This document shows positions 10,388-20,960 of a stretch of DNA of 64,000 bases, piece after piece; position 1 is the first letter of the stretch, and every line of letters begins with the position of its first letter. Position numbers and translations under genes: made by a program. The notes beneath the pieces are model-generated. The model did not search any database, was not told where the DNA came from, and saw nothing but the letters and a program-made list of their open reading frames with translations. The DNA is from Streptococcus mitis SK597 (GTDB taxonomy: Bacteria; Bacillota; Bacilli; Lactobacillales; Streptococcaceae), in contig NZ_AEDV01000083.1 of NCBI RefSeq assembly GCF_000148545.1, positions 1 to 64,000 on the forward strand. Direction: 5' to 3'.

Positions 10388-10418
10388 AAAAGAAAAAAGC
10401 CCTTTAAATTGGGCTTTC
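10388..10418 (-). terminator. tRNA-Cys terminator
   Basis: On the minus strand AGCCC, loop AATTTAAA, GGGCT, followed by a T-rich tract (TTTTTTCTTTTTTCTTC). Positioned about 35 nt after the tRNA 3' end. Confidence 0.75.
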
Positions 10419-10452
10419 TGTTTAAATGAAACCTGATAAATCAAGTTATAGA

Positions 10453-10523
10453 AGGCGGTAGACGGATTTGAACCGACGATCAAGCTTTTGCAGAGCCGTG
10501 CCTTACCACTTGGCTATACCGCC
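10453..10523 (-). tRNA. tRNA-Cys (GCA)
   Basis: 71-nt cloverleaf on the minus strand. Acceptor GGCGGTA pairs with TACCGCC, discriminator T (typical of tRNA-Cys), D-arm GCCAAGTGGTAAGGC, anticodon loop CTGCAAA giving GCA, T-loop GGTTCAAATCC. CCA is not encoded. Confidence 0.95.
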
Positions 10524-10615
10524 TCAACGTTTATTATTATACCTTGAAAATGATTTTCAGTCAATAGCTTTTTCAGATTTTTTGTATGAATAAGCCTAAA
10601 TATTCTGAAAATTCG

Positions 10616-10644
10616 TTTACTTTTCTTTAAATCTATGGTATAAT
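10616..10644 (+). promoter_or_regulatory. ami operon promoter
   Basis: -35 TTTACT (10616-10621), 17-nt spacer, TG-G-TATAAT with -10 at 10639-10644. About 30 nt of leader to amiA with GAGGAG ribosome site. Confidence 0.7.
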
Positions 10645-10680
10645 TGATGATAACCTATACTTTATAAGAGGAGTAAAGAA

Positions 10681-12669
10681 ATGAAAAAAAGTCAAGTGCT
10701 TGCTGTAGCGGGGGCTACCTTATTAGCGTCAGGAGTTCTAGCTGCGTGTTCAAACACTAGTTCAAATAATGCTAAACTAGCAAAAGATTACCAATATGTT
10801 TATCAAACAGATCCAGAAACCTTGGATTATATCGTCAGCAATATCGATTCAACATCATTCGTCACAACAAATGCAGTAGATGGTTTGTTGGCTAACGATA
10901 AATATGGTAATCTGGTTCCTTCTATTGCTGAATCATGGACAGTTTCAAAAGATGGTTTGACGTATACCTATAAAATCCGTAAGGATGCTAAATGGGTGAC
11001 AGCAGAGGGAGAAGAGTACGCTCCTGTCACTGCTAAAGACTTCGTTACTGGTTTGAAACATGCGGTAGATGGGAAATCAAAAGGACTTTCAATCGTTAGC
11101 TCTTCTATTAAAGGATTAGAAGCATATATTAAGGGTGAAACAAGCGATTTTTCAACCGTCGGAGTAAAAGCACTTGATGACCAAACACTAGAATATACTT
11201 TGAACCAGCCAGAAACTTTCTGGAATGACAAGACTACTAGTGGTGTTTTGATGCCAGTTAATGAAGAATTCTTAGCTTCAAAAGGGGAAGGTTTTGGTTC
11301 TCCAACAGATGCTAACTCTATTCTTTATAACGGTCCATTTGTCTTGAAAGCTGTAACTCCTAAATCATCTATCGAGATGGCTAAAAATGACGCTTACTGG
11401 GACAAAGAAAATGTAAAAATTGAGAATGTTAAGTTCACTTTCTGGGACGGTAAGGATCAAGATGTAATTGCCAAAGGTTTTTCTGATGGTCAATATAGCA
11501 AGGCTCGTATCTTCCCTACAAGTTCTACATATGAAAAATATGCAGCTGACTTCAAAGATAACATTTACTTTAACGAACCAGGTGCGGGTGTTGCAACTGT
11601 CAGCTTGAACTATGGCCGTACAACTTATAACCACACTGCTAAGACAAGTGATGCCCAAAAGACATCTACTCAAAAAGCTTTGCTAAATAAGGAGTTCCGT
11701 CAAGCCTTGAACTTTGCGGTAGATCGCAGTTCTTATTCAGCTCAAACAAATGGTACTGATGGAGCTGCAGTAGCCATCCGTAATACATTTGCACCATATA
11801 ATCTTCAAGTTGGTAAGAAAACATTTGGTGAATTGGTACAAGAAAGCTTGGCTAAGACAAATTCTTCTACTTGGGCTAAGGTTTCTCTAGCTGATTCTCA
11901 AAATGGACTCTACAATGAAGAAAAAGCGAAAGAAGTCTTTGCTAAAGCTAAATCAAGCCTACAAGCTGAAGGTGTTGAATTCCCAATCCACTTGGATGCC
12001 TTGGTTATCCAAGAATCAACAGCGGTTGTAAACCGTGTTCAATCATTGAAACAATCAATTGAAAAAGTATTGGGTTCAGATAATGTTGTTGTAGACTTGC
12101 AACAAATGACTCAAGCAGAAGCTTTACCAATTTCATTTAGTGCTCCAACAGCTAAAGAGCAAGACTGGGATATCCATACCTTGCTAGGATGGAACCCTGA
12201 CTATCAAGATCCTTCTACTTTCTTGGATCAGTTCGTCCTTAAGGGAGGAAGTACTCGTCTTTACCTTGGTATTGACCAAAACACAGATGCATCAGTAGTA
12301 AGCAAACTTGGTTTAGCTGACTATGGAAAATTACTTGATGACGCAAACAGCGAGAACCAAGATGTTCAAAAACGTTATGAAAAATACGCGGTAGCACAAG
12401 CTTGGTTGACTGACAATGCTTTGACAATTCCAGTAATGGCTTCTCCTAAAGAAACAGCCGTTTCATATGTTTCAAAAGTTCTACCATTTAGCTCTTCATA
12501 TTCAGTAGCCGGCCTTAAAGGTGAAAATTCAGGATACTTGAAGTACACTGAAGTTGGTGAAAAAGCAATCACCAAAGAAGAGTATGAAAAAGCTCGTGAA
12601 AAATGGTTGAAAGAAAAGACTGAGTCAAACGAGAAAGCTCAAAAAGAATTGGCAAGTCATGTGAAGTAA
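10681..12669 (+). CDS. amiA: oligopeptide ABC transporter, substrate-binding lipoprotein AmiA
   Basis: SBP family 5 lipoprotein, 662 aa. It captures extracellular oligopeptides for the AmiCDEF permease, which feeds nutrition and peptide signalling. Seen: signal peptide with lipobox LAAC (Cys23), SBP_bac_5 body with DPETLDYIVSN near the N-terminus and YGNLVPSIAESW, and a C-terminal charged tail (KEEYEKAREKWLKEK) characteristic of AmiA/AliA proteins. First gene of the complete ami operon, separated from amiC by a weak terminator that should give excess amiA message. Confidence 0.95.
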   Translation: MKKSQVLAVAGATLLASGVLAACSNTSSNNAKLAKDYQYVYQTDPETLDYIVSNIDSTSFVTTNAVDGLLANDKYGNLVPSIAESWTVSKDGLTYTYKIRKDAKWVTAEGEEYAPVTAKDFVTGLKHAVDGKSKGLSIVSSSIKGLEAYIKGETSDFSTVGVKALDDQTLEYTLNQPETFWNDKTTSGVLMPVNEEFLASKGEGFGSPTDANSILYNGPFVLKAVTPKSSIEMAKNDAYWDKENVKIENVKFTFWDGKDQDVIAKGFSDGQYSKARIFPTSSTYEKYAADFKDNIYFNEPGAGVATVSLNYGRTTYNHTAKTSDAQKTSTQKALLNKEFRQALNFAVDRSSYSAQTNGTDGAAVAIRNTFAPYNLQVGKKTFGELVQESLAKTNSSTWAKVSLADSQNGLYNEEKAKEVFAKAKSSLQAEGVEFPIHLDALVIQESTAVVNRVQSLKQSIEKVLGSDNVVVDLQQMTQAEALPISFSAPTAKEQDWDIHTLLGWNPDYQDPSTFLDQFVLKGGSTRLYLGIDQNTDASVVSKLGLADYGKLLDDANSENQDVQKRYEKYAVAQAWLTDNALTIPVMASPKETAVSYVSKVLPFSSSYSVAGLKGENSGYLKYTEVGEKAITKEEYEKAREKWLKEKTESNEKAQKELASHVK

Positions 12670-12681
12670 ATAATTTTCAAT

Positions 12682-12714
12682 AGAACTTTCTCTCCATGAG
12701 GAGAAGGTTCTTTT
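12682..12714 (+). terminator. attenuating hairpin between amiA and amiC
   Basis: 11-bp stem AGAACTTTCTC (12682-12692) / GAGAAGGTTCT (12701-12711) with one U-G pair, but only a short T tract interrupted by GGG. Likely a partial terminator or 3' stabiliser for amiA mRNA. Confidence 0.6.
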
Positions 12715-12735
12715 GGGATTTTTAAAGGAAATGAT

Positions 12736-14232
12736 ATGAAAAAATATATTTTTATGCGTGTTTTGCGGTCATTGGTTTCTATCTTCTTAGTAACAACCTT
12801 GACTTACACGATTATCTATACAATGGTTCCTCGAAAATTGATTTTCAAACAGGATACCAACTATAACAAGATTGCGACAACTGCTGATAAACGTGATAAC
12901 TATGAGAATACTGTTTATGAGCGTATGGGCTATATCGAGTACTACGATACCAAAGAGTTGCAAGAAAAAGCTAGCCAGATGGATGCTTCTGTAACAGTTG
13001 AAGCTAATGAAAGCAACAAGGCTATCTATGAAAAATACATCAAACAAATCGGTCATGGTTGGACCCTGGGAGAATTTACTGAAAGTGGCCAATTCTACGC
13101 TACTCGTGAAATCCCAATTTTTGAACGTGTTTTTCACTTCTATGCTAACTTGATTGACATTGATCATACTAATAAAATTCAAGACCCTGAAAATCCAGAC
13201 TTGAAACGTTACCTTCGTTTCGAAAACGATCCAGCGATCGGATGGTCATTGGTTGGTTCAGGTACCAAACACAAATATCTCTTGTACTTCAACAGTCAGT
13301 TTCCATTTGTGCATCAAAACTTTGTGAACATCAATTTAGGTGACTCTTATCCAACCTATGCTAATAGTCCTGTTTTACAGGTTATTACTCAGGGACAAGG
13401 GCAAACAAAAACGGCTCAAGTTCAGTTCCCAACAGGTAAGAAAACTTCTTCTGTAAATATTTACTCAAGAACCTACAAATCACCTAGTCAGGCTGATTCT
13501 CGTGAAGTAGCCAACTACGGAAAAGATGATCCTTATACAGCTACTGAAAGTAACTACCAATATCCTTCTATGATTGCCAGCTCTGCTGTCGTTGGATTGA
13601 TCGGTTTGGTAATTTCTTATGCGATTGCCGTGCCACTTGGTTCAGCCATGGCTCGTTTCAAGAACACTTGGATCGATAGCTTCTCAACAGGGGCTTTGAC
13701 CTTCTTGATGGCACTTCCAACAATCGCCCTTGTTTATATTGTTCGATTGATTGGTTCCTCAATTGGTTTACCAGATTCATTCCCTATCTTAGGGGCTGGA
13801 GATTGGCGTTCTTACGTTTTACCGGCAGTAATCCTTGGTTTGTTGGGTGCTCCTGGTACAGCTATTTGGATTCGTCGTTACATGATTGACTTGCAATCAC
13901 AAGACTTTGTTCGTTTTGCTCGTGCAAAAGGTTTATCTGAAAAGGAAATTTCAAACAAACACATCTTTAAAAATGCCATGGTTCCGCTGGTTTCAGGAAT
14001 TCCTGGTGCCGTTATCGGGGTTATCGGTGGTGCAACCCTTACTGAAACAGTCTTCGCATTCCCAGGTATGGGTAAAATGCTAATCGACTCTGTAAAAGCA
14101 TCTAATAACTCTATGGTCGTTGGTCTTGTCTTCATCTTTACATGTATTTCTATCTTCTCACTTCTTTTGGGAGATATTTGGATGACGATTATTGACCCAC
14201 GTATTAAATTGACTGAGAAAGGAGGCAAATAA
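12736..14232 (+). CDS. amiC: oligopeptide ABC transporter permease AmiC
   Basis: Inner-membrane permease subunit, 498 aa. Seen: N-terminal membrane segment (about 10-30), a large extracellular insertion (about 30-270), then five to six membrane segments. The EAA loop, which docks the ATPase, is at [19 protein letters not shown] (about 398-416). The large insertion is typical of AmiC and lacking from most DppB/OppB proteins. Its stop overlaps the amiD ATG by one base (ATG at 14232). Confidence 0.95.
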   Translation: MKKYIFMRVLRSLVSIFLVTTLTYTIIYTMVPRKLIFKQDTNYNKIATTADKRDNYENTVYERMGYIEYYDTKELQEKASQMDASVTVEANESNKAIYEKYIKQIGHGWTLGEFTESGQFYATREIPIFERVFHFYANLIDIDHTNKIQDPENPDLKRYLRFENDPAIGWSLVGSGTKHKYLLYFNSQFPFVHQNFVNINLGDSYPTYANSPVLQVITQGQGQTKTAQVQFPTGKKTSSVNIYSRTYKSPSQADSREVANYGKDDPYTATESNYQYPSMIASSAVVGLIGLVISYAIAVPLGSAMARFKNTWIDSFSTGALTFLMALPTIALVYIVRLIGSSIGLPDSFPILGAGDWRSYVLPAVILGLLGAPGTAIWIRRYMIDLQSQDFVRFARAKGLSEKEISNKHIFKNAMVPLVSGIPGAVIGVIGGATLTETVFAFPGMGKMLIDSVKASNNSMVVGLVFIFTCISIFSLLLGDIWMTIIDPRIKLTEKGGK

Positions 14233-15158
14233 TGTCTACAATCGATAAAGAAAAATTTCAGTTTGTAAAACGTGACGATTTTGCCTCTGAAACTATTGAT
14301 GCGCCAGCATATTCTTACTGGAAGTCAGTGTTTAGACAATTTATGAAGAAAAAATCAACTGTAGTCATGTTGGGAATCTTGGTAGCCATTATTTTGATGA
14401 GTTTCATCTACCCAATGTTTTCTAAGTTTGATTTCAATGATGTTAGCAAGGTAAACGACTTTAGTGCTCGTTATATCAAGCCAAATGCTGAGCATTGGTT
14501 CGGTACAGACAGTAACGGTAAATCACTATTTGACGGTGTCTGGTTTGGAGCTCGTAACTCTATCCTCATTTCTGTGATTGCGACAGTGATTAACTTGGTT
14601 ATCGGTGTCTTTGTCGGTGGTATTTGGGGTATTTCAAAATCAGTTGACCGTGTGATGATGGAAGTTTACAACGTCATCTCAAACATCCCATCTCTTTTGA
14701 TTGTTATTGTCTTGACTTACTCAATCGGAGCTGGATTCTGGAATCTGATTTTTGCTATGAGTGTGACGACATGGATTGGGATTGCCTTCATGATCCGTGT
14801 GCAAATCTTGCGTTATCGTGACTTGGAATACAACTTGGCGTCACGTACTTTGGGAACGCCAACCTTGAAGATTGTTGCCAAAAATATCATGCCTCAATTG
14901 GTATCTGTTATTGTGACAACCATGACTCAAATGCTTCCAAGCTTTATCTCATATGAAGCCTTCTTGTCATTCTTCGGTCTTGGATTACCGATTACAGTGC
15001 CAAGTTTGGGTCGTTTGATTTCAGATTATTCACAAAACGTAACAACCAATGCTTACTTGTTCTGGATTCCATTGACAACTCTTGTCTTGGTATCCTTGTC
15101 CCTTTTCGTAGTTGGTCAAAACTTAGCGGATGCTAGTGATCCACGTACACATAGATAG
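14232..15158 (+). CDS. amiD: oligopeptide ABC transporter permease AmiD
   Basis: Second permease subunit, OppC family, 308 aa. Seen: cytoplasmic N-terminus, first membrane segment at about 42-60, extracellular loop with [21 protein letters not shown] (typical OppC entry motif region), then five further segments; EAA loop at [19 protein letters not shown]. Start overlaps the amiC stop; amiE follows after 8 nt. Confidence 0.95.
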   Translation: MSTIDKEKFQFVKRDDFASETIDAPAYSYWKSVFRQFMKKKSTVVMLGILVAIILMSFIYPMFSKFDFNDVSKVNDFSARYIKPNAEHWFGTDSNGKSLFDGVWFGARNSILISVIATVINLVIGVFVGGIWGISKSVDRVMMEVYNVISNIPSLLIVIVLTYSIGAGFWNLIFAMSVTTWIGIAFMIRVQILRYRDLEYNLASRTLGTPTLKIVAKNIMPQLVSVIVTTMTQMLPSFISYEAFLSFFGLGLPITVPSLGRLISDYSQNVTTNAYLFWIPLTTLVLVSLSLFVVGQNLADASDPRTHR

Positions 15159-15166
15159 GAGTAGAA

Positions 15167-16234
15167 ATGACAAAAGAAAAAAATGTAATTTTGACTGCTC
15201 GCGATATTGTCGTGGAATTTGACGTTCGTGACAAAGTATTGACAGCCATTCGCGGCGTTTCCCTTGAACTAGTTGAAGGAGAAGTGTTGGCCTTGGTAGG
15301 TGAGTCAGGATCAGGGAAATCTGTTTTGACAAAGACTTTCACAGGTATGCTTGAAGAAAATGGTCGCATTGCCCAAGGAAGTATTGACTACCGTGGTCAA
15401 GATTTGACAGCCTTATCTTCTCACAAGGATTGGGAACAAATTCGTGGTGCTAAGATTGCGACTATCTTCCAGGACCCAATGACTAGTTTGGACCCCATTA
15501 AAACAATTGGTAGTCAGATTACAGAAGTTATTGTAAAACACCAAGGAAAAACAGCTAAAGAAGCAAAAGAATTGGCCATTGACTACATGAATAAGGTTGG
15601 GATTCCAGATGCAGATAGACGTTTTGATGAATACCCATTCCAATATTCTGGAGGAATGCGTCAACGTATCGTTATTGCGATTGCCCTTGCCTGCCGACCT
15701 GATGTTTTGATCTGTGATGAGCCAACGACTGCCTTGGATGTGACCATCCAAGCACAGATTATTGATTTGCTAAAATCTTTACAAAACGAGTACCATTTCA
15801 CAACAATCTTTATCACGCACGACCTTGGTGTGGTAGCAAGTATTGCGGATAAGGTAGCGGTTATGTATGCAGGAGAAATCGTTGAGTATGGAACGGTTGA
15901 GGAAGTCTTCTATGACCCTCGCCATCCATATACATGGAGTCTCTTGTCTAGCTTACCTCAGCTTGCTGATGATAAAGGGGATCTTTACTCAATCCCAGGA
16001 ACACCTCCGTCACTTTATACTGACCTGAAAGGGGATGCCTTTGCCTTGCGTTCAGACTATGCAATGCAGATTGACTTCGAACAAAAAGCCCCTCAATTCT
16101 CAGTATCAGAGACACATTGGGCTAAAACTTGGCTACTTCATGAGGATGCTCCAAAAGTAGAAAAACCAGCTGTGATTGCAAATCTCCATGATAAGATTCG
16201 TGAAAAAATGGGATTTGCCCATCTGGCTGACTAG
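15167..16234 (+). CDS. amiE: oligopeptide ABC transporter ATPase AmiE
   Basis: OppD-type ATPase, 355 aa. Seen: Walker A GESGSGKS (about 44-51), Q-loop [13 protein letters not shown] signature YSGGMRQR, Walker [14 protein letters not shown]-loop ITHD, and the C-terminal oligopeptide-transporter extension ([14 protein letters not shown]), though the Cys-rich Fe-S motif of some OppD proteins is absent. Pairs with AmiF as a heterodimer. Confidence 0.95.
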   Translation: MTKEKNVILTARDIVVEFDVRDKVLTAIRGVSLELVEGEVLALVGESGSGKSVLTKTFTGMLEENGRIAQGSIDYRGQDLTALSSHKDWEQIRGAKIATIFQDPMTSLDPIKTIGSQITEVIVKHQGKTAKEAKELAIDYMNKVGIPDADRRFDEYPFQYSGGMRQRIVIAIALACRPDVLICDEPTTALDVTIQAQIIDLLKSLQNEYHFTTIFITHDLGVVASIADKVAVMYAGEIVEYGTVEEVFYDPRHPYTWSLLSSLPQLADDKGDLYSIPGTPPSLYTDLKGDAFALRSDYAMQIDFEQKAPQFSVSETHWAKTWLLHEDAPKVEKPAVIANLHDKIREKMGFAHLAD

Positions 16235-16244
16235 GAGGAAGGAA

Positions 16245-17171
16245 ATGTCTGAAAAATTAGTAGAAATCAAAGATTTAGAAATTTCCTTCGGTGAAGGAAG
16301 TAAGAAGTTTGTCGCGGTTAAAAATGCTAACTTCTTTATCAACAAGGGAGAAACGTTCTCGCTTGTTGGTGAGTCAGGTAGTGGGAAAACAACTATTGGT
16401 CGTGCCATCATTGGTCTAAATGATACAAGTAATGGTGATATCATTTTTGATGGTCAAAAGATTAATGGTAAGAAATCGCGTGAACAAGCCGCGGAATTGA
16501 TTCGTCGTATCCAGATGATTTTCCAAGACCCTGCCGCAAGTTTGAATGAACGTGCGACTGTTGATTATATTATTTCTGAAGGTCTTTACAATCATCATCT
16601 GTTCAAAGATGAAGAAGAACGTAAAGAGAAAGTTAAAAATATTATCCGTGAAGTGGGACTTCTTGCTGAGCATTTGACTCGTTACCCTCATGAATTCTCA
16701 GGTGGTCAACGTCAACGTATCGGTATTGCTCGCGCCTTGGTCATGCAACCAGACTTTGTTATTGCGGATGAGCCAATTTCAGCCTTGGACGTTTCTGTGC
16801 GTGCCCAAGTCTTGAACTTGCTCAAAAAATTCCAAAAAGAACTTGGTTTGACCTATCTCTTCATCGCCCATGACTTGTCGGTCGTGCGCTTTATTTCAGA
16901 TCGTATCGCGGTTATTTATAAGGGTGTTATTGTAGAGGTTGCTGAAACAGAAGAATTGTTTAACAATCCAATTCACCCATATACTCAAGCCTTGCTTTCA
17001 GCGGTACCAATCCCAGATCCAATCTTGGAACGTAAGAAGGTCTTGAAGGTTTACGACCCAAGTCAACACGACTATGAGACTGATAAACCTTCTATGGTTG
17101 AAATCCGTCCAGGTCATTATGTTTGGGCTAACCAAGCCGAATTGGCGCGTTATCAACAAGGATTAAACTAA
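16245..17171 (+). CDS. amiF: oligopeptide ABC transporter ATPase AmiF
   Basis: OppF-type ATPase, 308 aa from ATG 16245. An upstream in-frame start at 16176 lies inside amiE and has no ribosome site, while AGGAGGAAGG precedes 16245. Seen: Walker [22 protein letters not shown]-loop, signature FSGGQRQR, Walker [14 protein letters not shown]-loop IAHD. Last gene of the ami operon, followed by a strong terminator. Confidence 0.95.
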   Translation: MSEKLVEIKDLEISFGEGSKKFVAVKNANFFINKGETFSLVGESGSGKTTIGRAIIGLNDTSNGDIIFDGQKINGKKSREQAAELIRRIQMIFQDPAASLNERATVDYIISEGLYNHHLFKDEEERKEKVKNIIREVGLLAEHLTRYPHEFSGGQRQRIGIARALVMQPDFVIADEPISALDVSVRAQVLNLLKKFQKELGLTYLFIAHDLSVVRFISDRIAVIYKGVIVEVAETEELFNNPIHPYTQALLSAVPIPDPILERKKVLKVYDPSQHDYETDKPSMVEIRPGHYVWANQAELARYQQGLN

Positions 17172-17175
17172 TATT

Positions 17176-17226
17176 GGTTTTATAATTTCCATGTCAACTT
17201 TTATGGAAATTATAAACCTTTTTTGT
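17176..17226 (+). terminator. ami operon terminator
   Basis: 16-bp stem: GGTTTTATAATTTCCAT (17176-17192) with ATGGAAATTATAAACC (17203-17218), 10-nt loop, then six T. Confidence 0.9.
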
Positions 17227-17404
17227 TGGACTGATTTGAAAAACTTTGAAAGAATTTTCGAAAGAAATAGAATTCTTAGAAAATCATTGAATTATAGTGA
17301 GATGAAATAAAATCTGAACAACTTTATTAGGAAAGTCAAATCAATTTCTAGAAAAGTTTTAGAAGTCGCGACGTATTACTCTAGCTTCAATCTACTATAG
17401 TCTA

Positions 17405-17488
17405 ATACTCTTCGAAAATCTCTTCAAACCACGTCAGCTCTATCTGCGGCTAGATTCCTAGTTTGCTTTTTGATTTTCATTGAGTATA
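17405..17488 (+). repeat. BOX element (A-C type, no full boxB)
   Basis: Begins ATACTCTTCGAAAATC and ends TTTTCATTGAGTATAA, the ends shared with the copies at 25045 and 27943. The middle is only CTATCTGCGGCTAG, so the internal hairpin module is missing. BOX elements are known from pneumococcus and relatives. Confidence 0.85.
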
Positions 17489-17501
17489 ATATCTACAATG
17501 T

Positions 17502-17543
17502 AAAAAACTCTAGCTATCAGTTCATTGATAGTTAGAGTTTTTT
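17502..17543. terminator. bidirectional terminator at the end of mleR
   Basis: AAAAAACTCTAGCTATCA pairs with TGATAGTTAGAGTTTTTT over loop GTTCAT. T tracts on both strands; it abuts the mleR stop at 17544. Confidence 0.85.
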
Positions 17544-18422
17544 CTATTCATATGATTTAAGGAGATTAAATAAGGCTTCTACTTCTGATGACGGTGTAGC
17601 TGATTTAAGGTAAGCGTAATAAACTGTAAAAGTTATCTTATCCTTCGGTATAAGCGGAATTTTTATTAAATCATCATCTTCATCAGAAAGTGCGATATCA
17701 GCCAGTAAACTAAGGCCAATCCCTTTCTTTAAAAGTTCTTTAAGGATGGCAATGTCATCAGTCTTAAAGAATATTTCTGCCTTGTTTTGATACTTTTGAT
17801 TAAGCGTTTCAAAAGCTTTCAGGTGAACAAAGTGTTCGTCTAAGAGTATAAAGGATTGATCTGTTAATTCTTCAAAAGCGAGGGAAGGAGCAGTGGCAAA
17901 AGGATGGTTCTTAGATAAAACGACATACAGTTCTTTATGAAATAGCTCGTGTGACTCTATTGAAGGATAGTTGAGAGGTTCAATCAAACCGAGTAGGCTT
18001 GCATCAAGGTCTCCTTTGATGAGAAGGTTTAATAACTCCACGGAGCCACCGCGGATAGGGCGTATCTTTTTTAAAAAATCGAATTTATCTTTTTCGTTTA
18101 AGGCAGCAAAGAGATACTGAATGATAATAGGAGGGAATCCTACAGTAGAGTATTGTGCCAAGGAGCGATTAATTTCTTTGTGAGTAGAAATGACCTCAGG
18201 TAAAATCAGTTCTGTATGCTTTAGAAGGATTTGTCCTTGAGGAGTTAGCTTGAAGGAACGATGCGAGGGGTCATGGTGAATCAATTTGCAGTTAAAGGAT
18301 TCCTCTAAGCGCTTGATAGCATAAGAAATAGATGGTTGGCTGACTTTATGTTGTTTTGCTACTTCCGTATAGGATTGAAGCTGGCAGAGGTCATAAAAAT
18401 ATTGTAGATCTTTTAAATTCAT
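17544..18422 (-). CDS. mleR: LysR-family regulator, probably MleR
   Basis: 292-aa LysR-type regulator. Seen: N-terminal winged helix-turn-helix (residues 1-60, with VAKQHKVSQPSISYAIKRLEE), linker helix, and a LysR substrate-binding domain (about 90-290). It lies on the opposite strand from the malolactic enzyme and malate permease, and in lactic acid bacteria MleR activates that operon in response to malate. The name is inferred from neighbourhood and architecture. Confidence 0.8.
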   Translation of the reverse strand: MNLKDLQYFYDLCQLQSYTEVAKQHKVSQPSISYAIKRLEESFNCKLIHHDPSHRSFKLTPQGQILLKHTELILPEVISTHKEINRSLAQYSTVGFPPIIIQYLFAALNEKDKFDFLKKIRPIRGGSVELLNLLIKGDLDASLLGLIEPLNYPSIESHELFHKELYVVLSKNHPFATAPSLAFEELTDQSFILLDEHFVHLKAFETLNQKYQNKAEIFFKTDDIAILKELLKKGIGLSLLADIALSDEDDDLIKIPLIPKDKITFTVYYAYLKSATPSSEVEALFNLLKSYE

Positions 18423-18549
18423 ATGGGCTCACTTTCATTAGTTGGAGAAGGAAAATAAGTGGAAAACAGCAGATAAATAATTTTTATCCGTATCCTACAA
18501 TTTGACTATACGAGTATTCACCAGTTAAAATGTAAGTGAGTCAGGGATC

Positions 18550-18900
18550 TCAAAGATTATCTAAGATACTCTCAAAAATGACCAACATCTTTTCTCGTTT
18601 ATCAATAGGGAGCTGTTTAATCTTCATGTTGATTCTTTTGAGTGAAAGATTGTCACTCTTATCAGAGGTTGATTCAAGGCTATCAAAATTGAAAAATTCC
18701 TCTGGGGTCATTTCTAGGGCGTCAATCACTTTTTCAAGACTGTGAATGGTCAGATTCACATTTTGGTTTTCAAGTTGATTGATATACTTAAGCCCGAGTC
18801 CTGCTTGTTCCGAAAGTTCTTCCTGGCTCATTTTATTCTGAGTTCGAAAATATTTCACTTTTTGGGAAATATATTGTTGTAAATAGTTTTTAGTTGTCAT
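18550..18900 (-). CDS. small XRE-family transcriptional regulator
   Basis: 116-aa protein from ATG 18900, with an N-terminal XRE/Cro helix-turn-helix (KVKYFRTQNKMSQEELSEQAGLGLKYINQLENQN, given in pieces: MSQEELSEQAG is recognition region) and a ~50-aa tail without known domain. An in-frame TTG at 18915 is less likely. No Shine-Dalgarno precedes the ATG, and a perfect 12-bp inverted repeat overlaps the start codon, suggesting autorepression. It sits between mleR and mleS, but a link to malate metabolism is not shown. Confidence 0.75.
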   Translation of the reverse strand: MTTKNYLQQYISQKVKYFRTQNKMSQEELSEQAGLGLKYINQLENQNVNLTIHSLEKVIDALEMTPEEFFNFDSLESTSDKSDNLSLKRINMKIKQLPIDKREKMLVIFESILDNL

Positions 18901-18929
18901 ATAAATAGAATACAAGTTTTATATGACAA
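18894..18929. promoter_or_regulatory. inverted-repeat operator over XRE gene start
   Basis: TTGTCATATAAA (18894-18905), 12-bp spacer, TTTATATGACAA (18918-18929): two perfect 12-bp half-sites. The left arm contains the start codon of the XRE gene (complement of 18898-18900). Likely binding site of the regulator itself. Confidence 0.6.
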
Positions 18930-19258
18930 AAAAACACCTTAAAAAATACAAAGTGTTACATAACATACTTATGTGATATTTATTTTAATTAGGATTGTCA
19001 ATTTGTATGATTGGTTTATTTTACTCGAAACTTTTAGTAAAGAGTGATCATCGAGAGTTTGATGAGTTCAGAAATTTATAAAATATAACAACTTAAAGTA
19101 TTATCAATAATAGTGTTTTGAGTATAAAAGAGCCTATTAGAAATTGTTCTCGTAGACTCATTATAACATATGCGTATACAATTGTATGATTTAAACAACA
19201 ACGTTTTACGAACAATTCGTTTCATGTGATATAATATAAATAAAAAGGAGGTTGCACT
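18930..19258. promoter_or_regulatory. XRE-mleS intergenic region with palindromes and mleS promoter
   Basis: Contains ACATAA N5 TTATGT (18958-18974), a perfect 12-bp palindrome ATACAATTGTAT (about 19174-19185) that fits a LysR T-N11-A type box, and an extended -10 promoter TG-A-TATAAT (TATAAT 19230-19235) with AAGGAGG before mleS. The palindrome, about 45 nt upstream of the -10, is the best candidate MleR site. Confidence 0.5.
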
Positions 19259-20884
19259 ATGACTGCACATGATATTTTAAACAATCCTTTCCTCAATAAA
19301 GGTACTGCCTTTACCTTAGAGGAGCGAAAGGAACTAGGCCTTATTGGATTACTGCCACCGTATGTTCAAACGATTGAAGAACAAGCGGCGCAAACTTATG
19401 CACAAATGCAAACAAAAGCCAATGATTTGGAAAAACGTCTTTTCCTAATGGAAATTTTTAATACCAATAGGACTCTTTTCTATTACCTCTTTTCTCAACA
19501 TTTGGAGGAATTCAATCCAATTGTATACGATCCAACCATTGCAGATACCATTGAAGGCTATAGTGACCTCTTTGTAGATCCCCAATATGCGGGCTATCTT
19601 GATATCAATCATCCTGAAAATATTGAAGCTACTTTGAAAAACGCTGCCGGGGATCGCGAGATTCGTCTCATTGTTGTAACAGATGCAGAAGGAATCCTTG
19701 GAATTGGCGACTGGGGAACAAATGGTGTCGATATTTCTGTTGGGAAATTGATGGTCTATACGGGTGCTGCTGGAATCGATCCTTCGACGGTCCTTCCTTT
19801 AGTCATTGATGCAGGGACTAACCGTGAAGAACTTCGTAACAATCCTAATTACTTAGGAAATCGTCACGAACGGGTCCGCGGAGATCGTTACTACGACTTC
19901 ATTGACCAATTTGTTCAAACAGCAGAACGTCTCTTTCCTAAATTCTACCTTCACTGGGAAGACTTCGGCCGCTTGAATGCTGCCAATATTCTTGAAAAAT
20001 ACCGGAAACAAATTCCGACCTTTAATGATGATATTCAAGGTACAGGAATTGTTACCCTGGGTGCTATCTTTGGTTCGCTGGATATTAGTGGTGAAAAATT
20101 AACAGATCAAGTTTATCTCTGCTATGGTGGTGGTACTGCGGGTGCAGGAATTGCCTCTCGTGTTCTTCGTGAAATGGTAAGTGAAGGTCTTTCTGAAGAA
20201 GAAGCCTATAAACGTTTCTTTATGGTTGATAAACAAGGTCTTCTCTTTGATGACATGGATGACTTGACACCAGAGCAAAAACCATTTGCTAAGAAACGTG
20301 CTGACTTTAGTAACGCAGATAAGTTGACTGACCTGCTTGAAGTAGTGAAGACTGTGAAGCCAACCATTCTTGTAGGAACTTCAACTCAACCTAATACCTT
20401 CACTAAAGAAATAGTAGAAGCTATGTGTGAAAACATAGAACGTCCAATGATCTTCCCTTTGTCAAATCCAACTAAATTGGCAGAAGCTAGTGCCAAAGAT
20501 TTGATTGAATGGTCAGATGGTAAAGCTTTTGTCGCAACAGGAATTCCTGCTGATACGGTTTCTTATAAAGGTGTAGACTATGTGATTGGTCAAGCAAATA
20601 ATGCCCTGATTTACCCAGGTCTTGGTCTAGGTATGCTGGCTTCTGAAGCAAGTCTTTTGACTGATGAAATGATTGGAGCAGCGGCGCATTCATTGAGTGG
20701 TATTGTCAATCCAGGCCAACCAGGAGCTCCTGTCTTGCCACCATTCAAGTATGTAGCAGATGTTTCTATTAAAGTAGCAGAAGCAGTCGCTAAAAAAGCA
20801 CAAGAGCAAGGTCTTGCACGCGCTAAGGAAACAGATATGGCCAAAGCAGTTCGTGATTTGAAGTGGTATCCAGAGTATAAATAA
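19259..20884 (+). CDS. mleS: malolactic enzyme
   Basis: NAD- and Mn2+-dependent malolactic enzyme, 541 aa: L-malate to L-lactate + CO2, a deacidification and acid-tolerance reaction. Malic-enzyme fold. Seen: N-terminal malic domain with [20 protein letters not shown] and [34 protein letters not shown] region ([14 protein letters not shown]), and NAD-binding [10 protein letters not shown] (about 284-293). Followed by a permease and preceded by MleR, which favours malolactic over plain malic enzyme. Strong ribosome site. Confidence 0.9.
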   Translation: MTAHDILNNPFLNKGTAFTLEERKELGLIGLLPPYVQTIEEQAAQTYAQMQTKANDLEKRLFLMEIFNTNRTLFYYLFSQHLEEFNPIVYDPTIADTIEGYSDLFVDPQYAGYLDINHPENIEATLKNAAGDREIRLIVVTDAEGILGIGDWGTNGVDISVGKLMVYTGAAGIDPSTVLPLVIDAGTNREELRNNPNYLGNRHERVRGDRYYDFIDQFVQTAERLFPKFYLHWEDFGRLNAANILEKYRKQIPTFNDDIQGTGIVTLGAIFGSLDISGEKLTDQVYLCYGGGTAGAGIASRVLREMVSEGLSEEEAYKRFFMVDKQGLLFDDMDDLTPEQKPFAKKRADFSNADKLTDLLEVVKTVKPTILVGTSTQPNTFTKEIVEAMCENIERPMIFPLSNPTKLAEASAKDLIEWSDGKAFVATGIPADTVSYKGVDYVIGQANNALIYPGLGLGMLASEASLLTDEMIGAAAHSLSGIVNPGQPGAPVLPPFKYVADVSIKVAEAVAKKAQEQGLARAKETDMAKAVRDLKWYPEYK

Positions 20885-20960
20885 TTCATTTCTGCTGCTA
20901 TCCTTCTATAGTGGCAGATTTGTATGGCCTGTGGACTTAAGTAATTTAGAAAGGACACCT

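Noticed and set aside
12787..13182. 131-aa minus-strand ORF in amiC
   Set aside because: Lies wholly within the clear amiC coding region, no ribosome site or family similarity.
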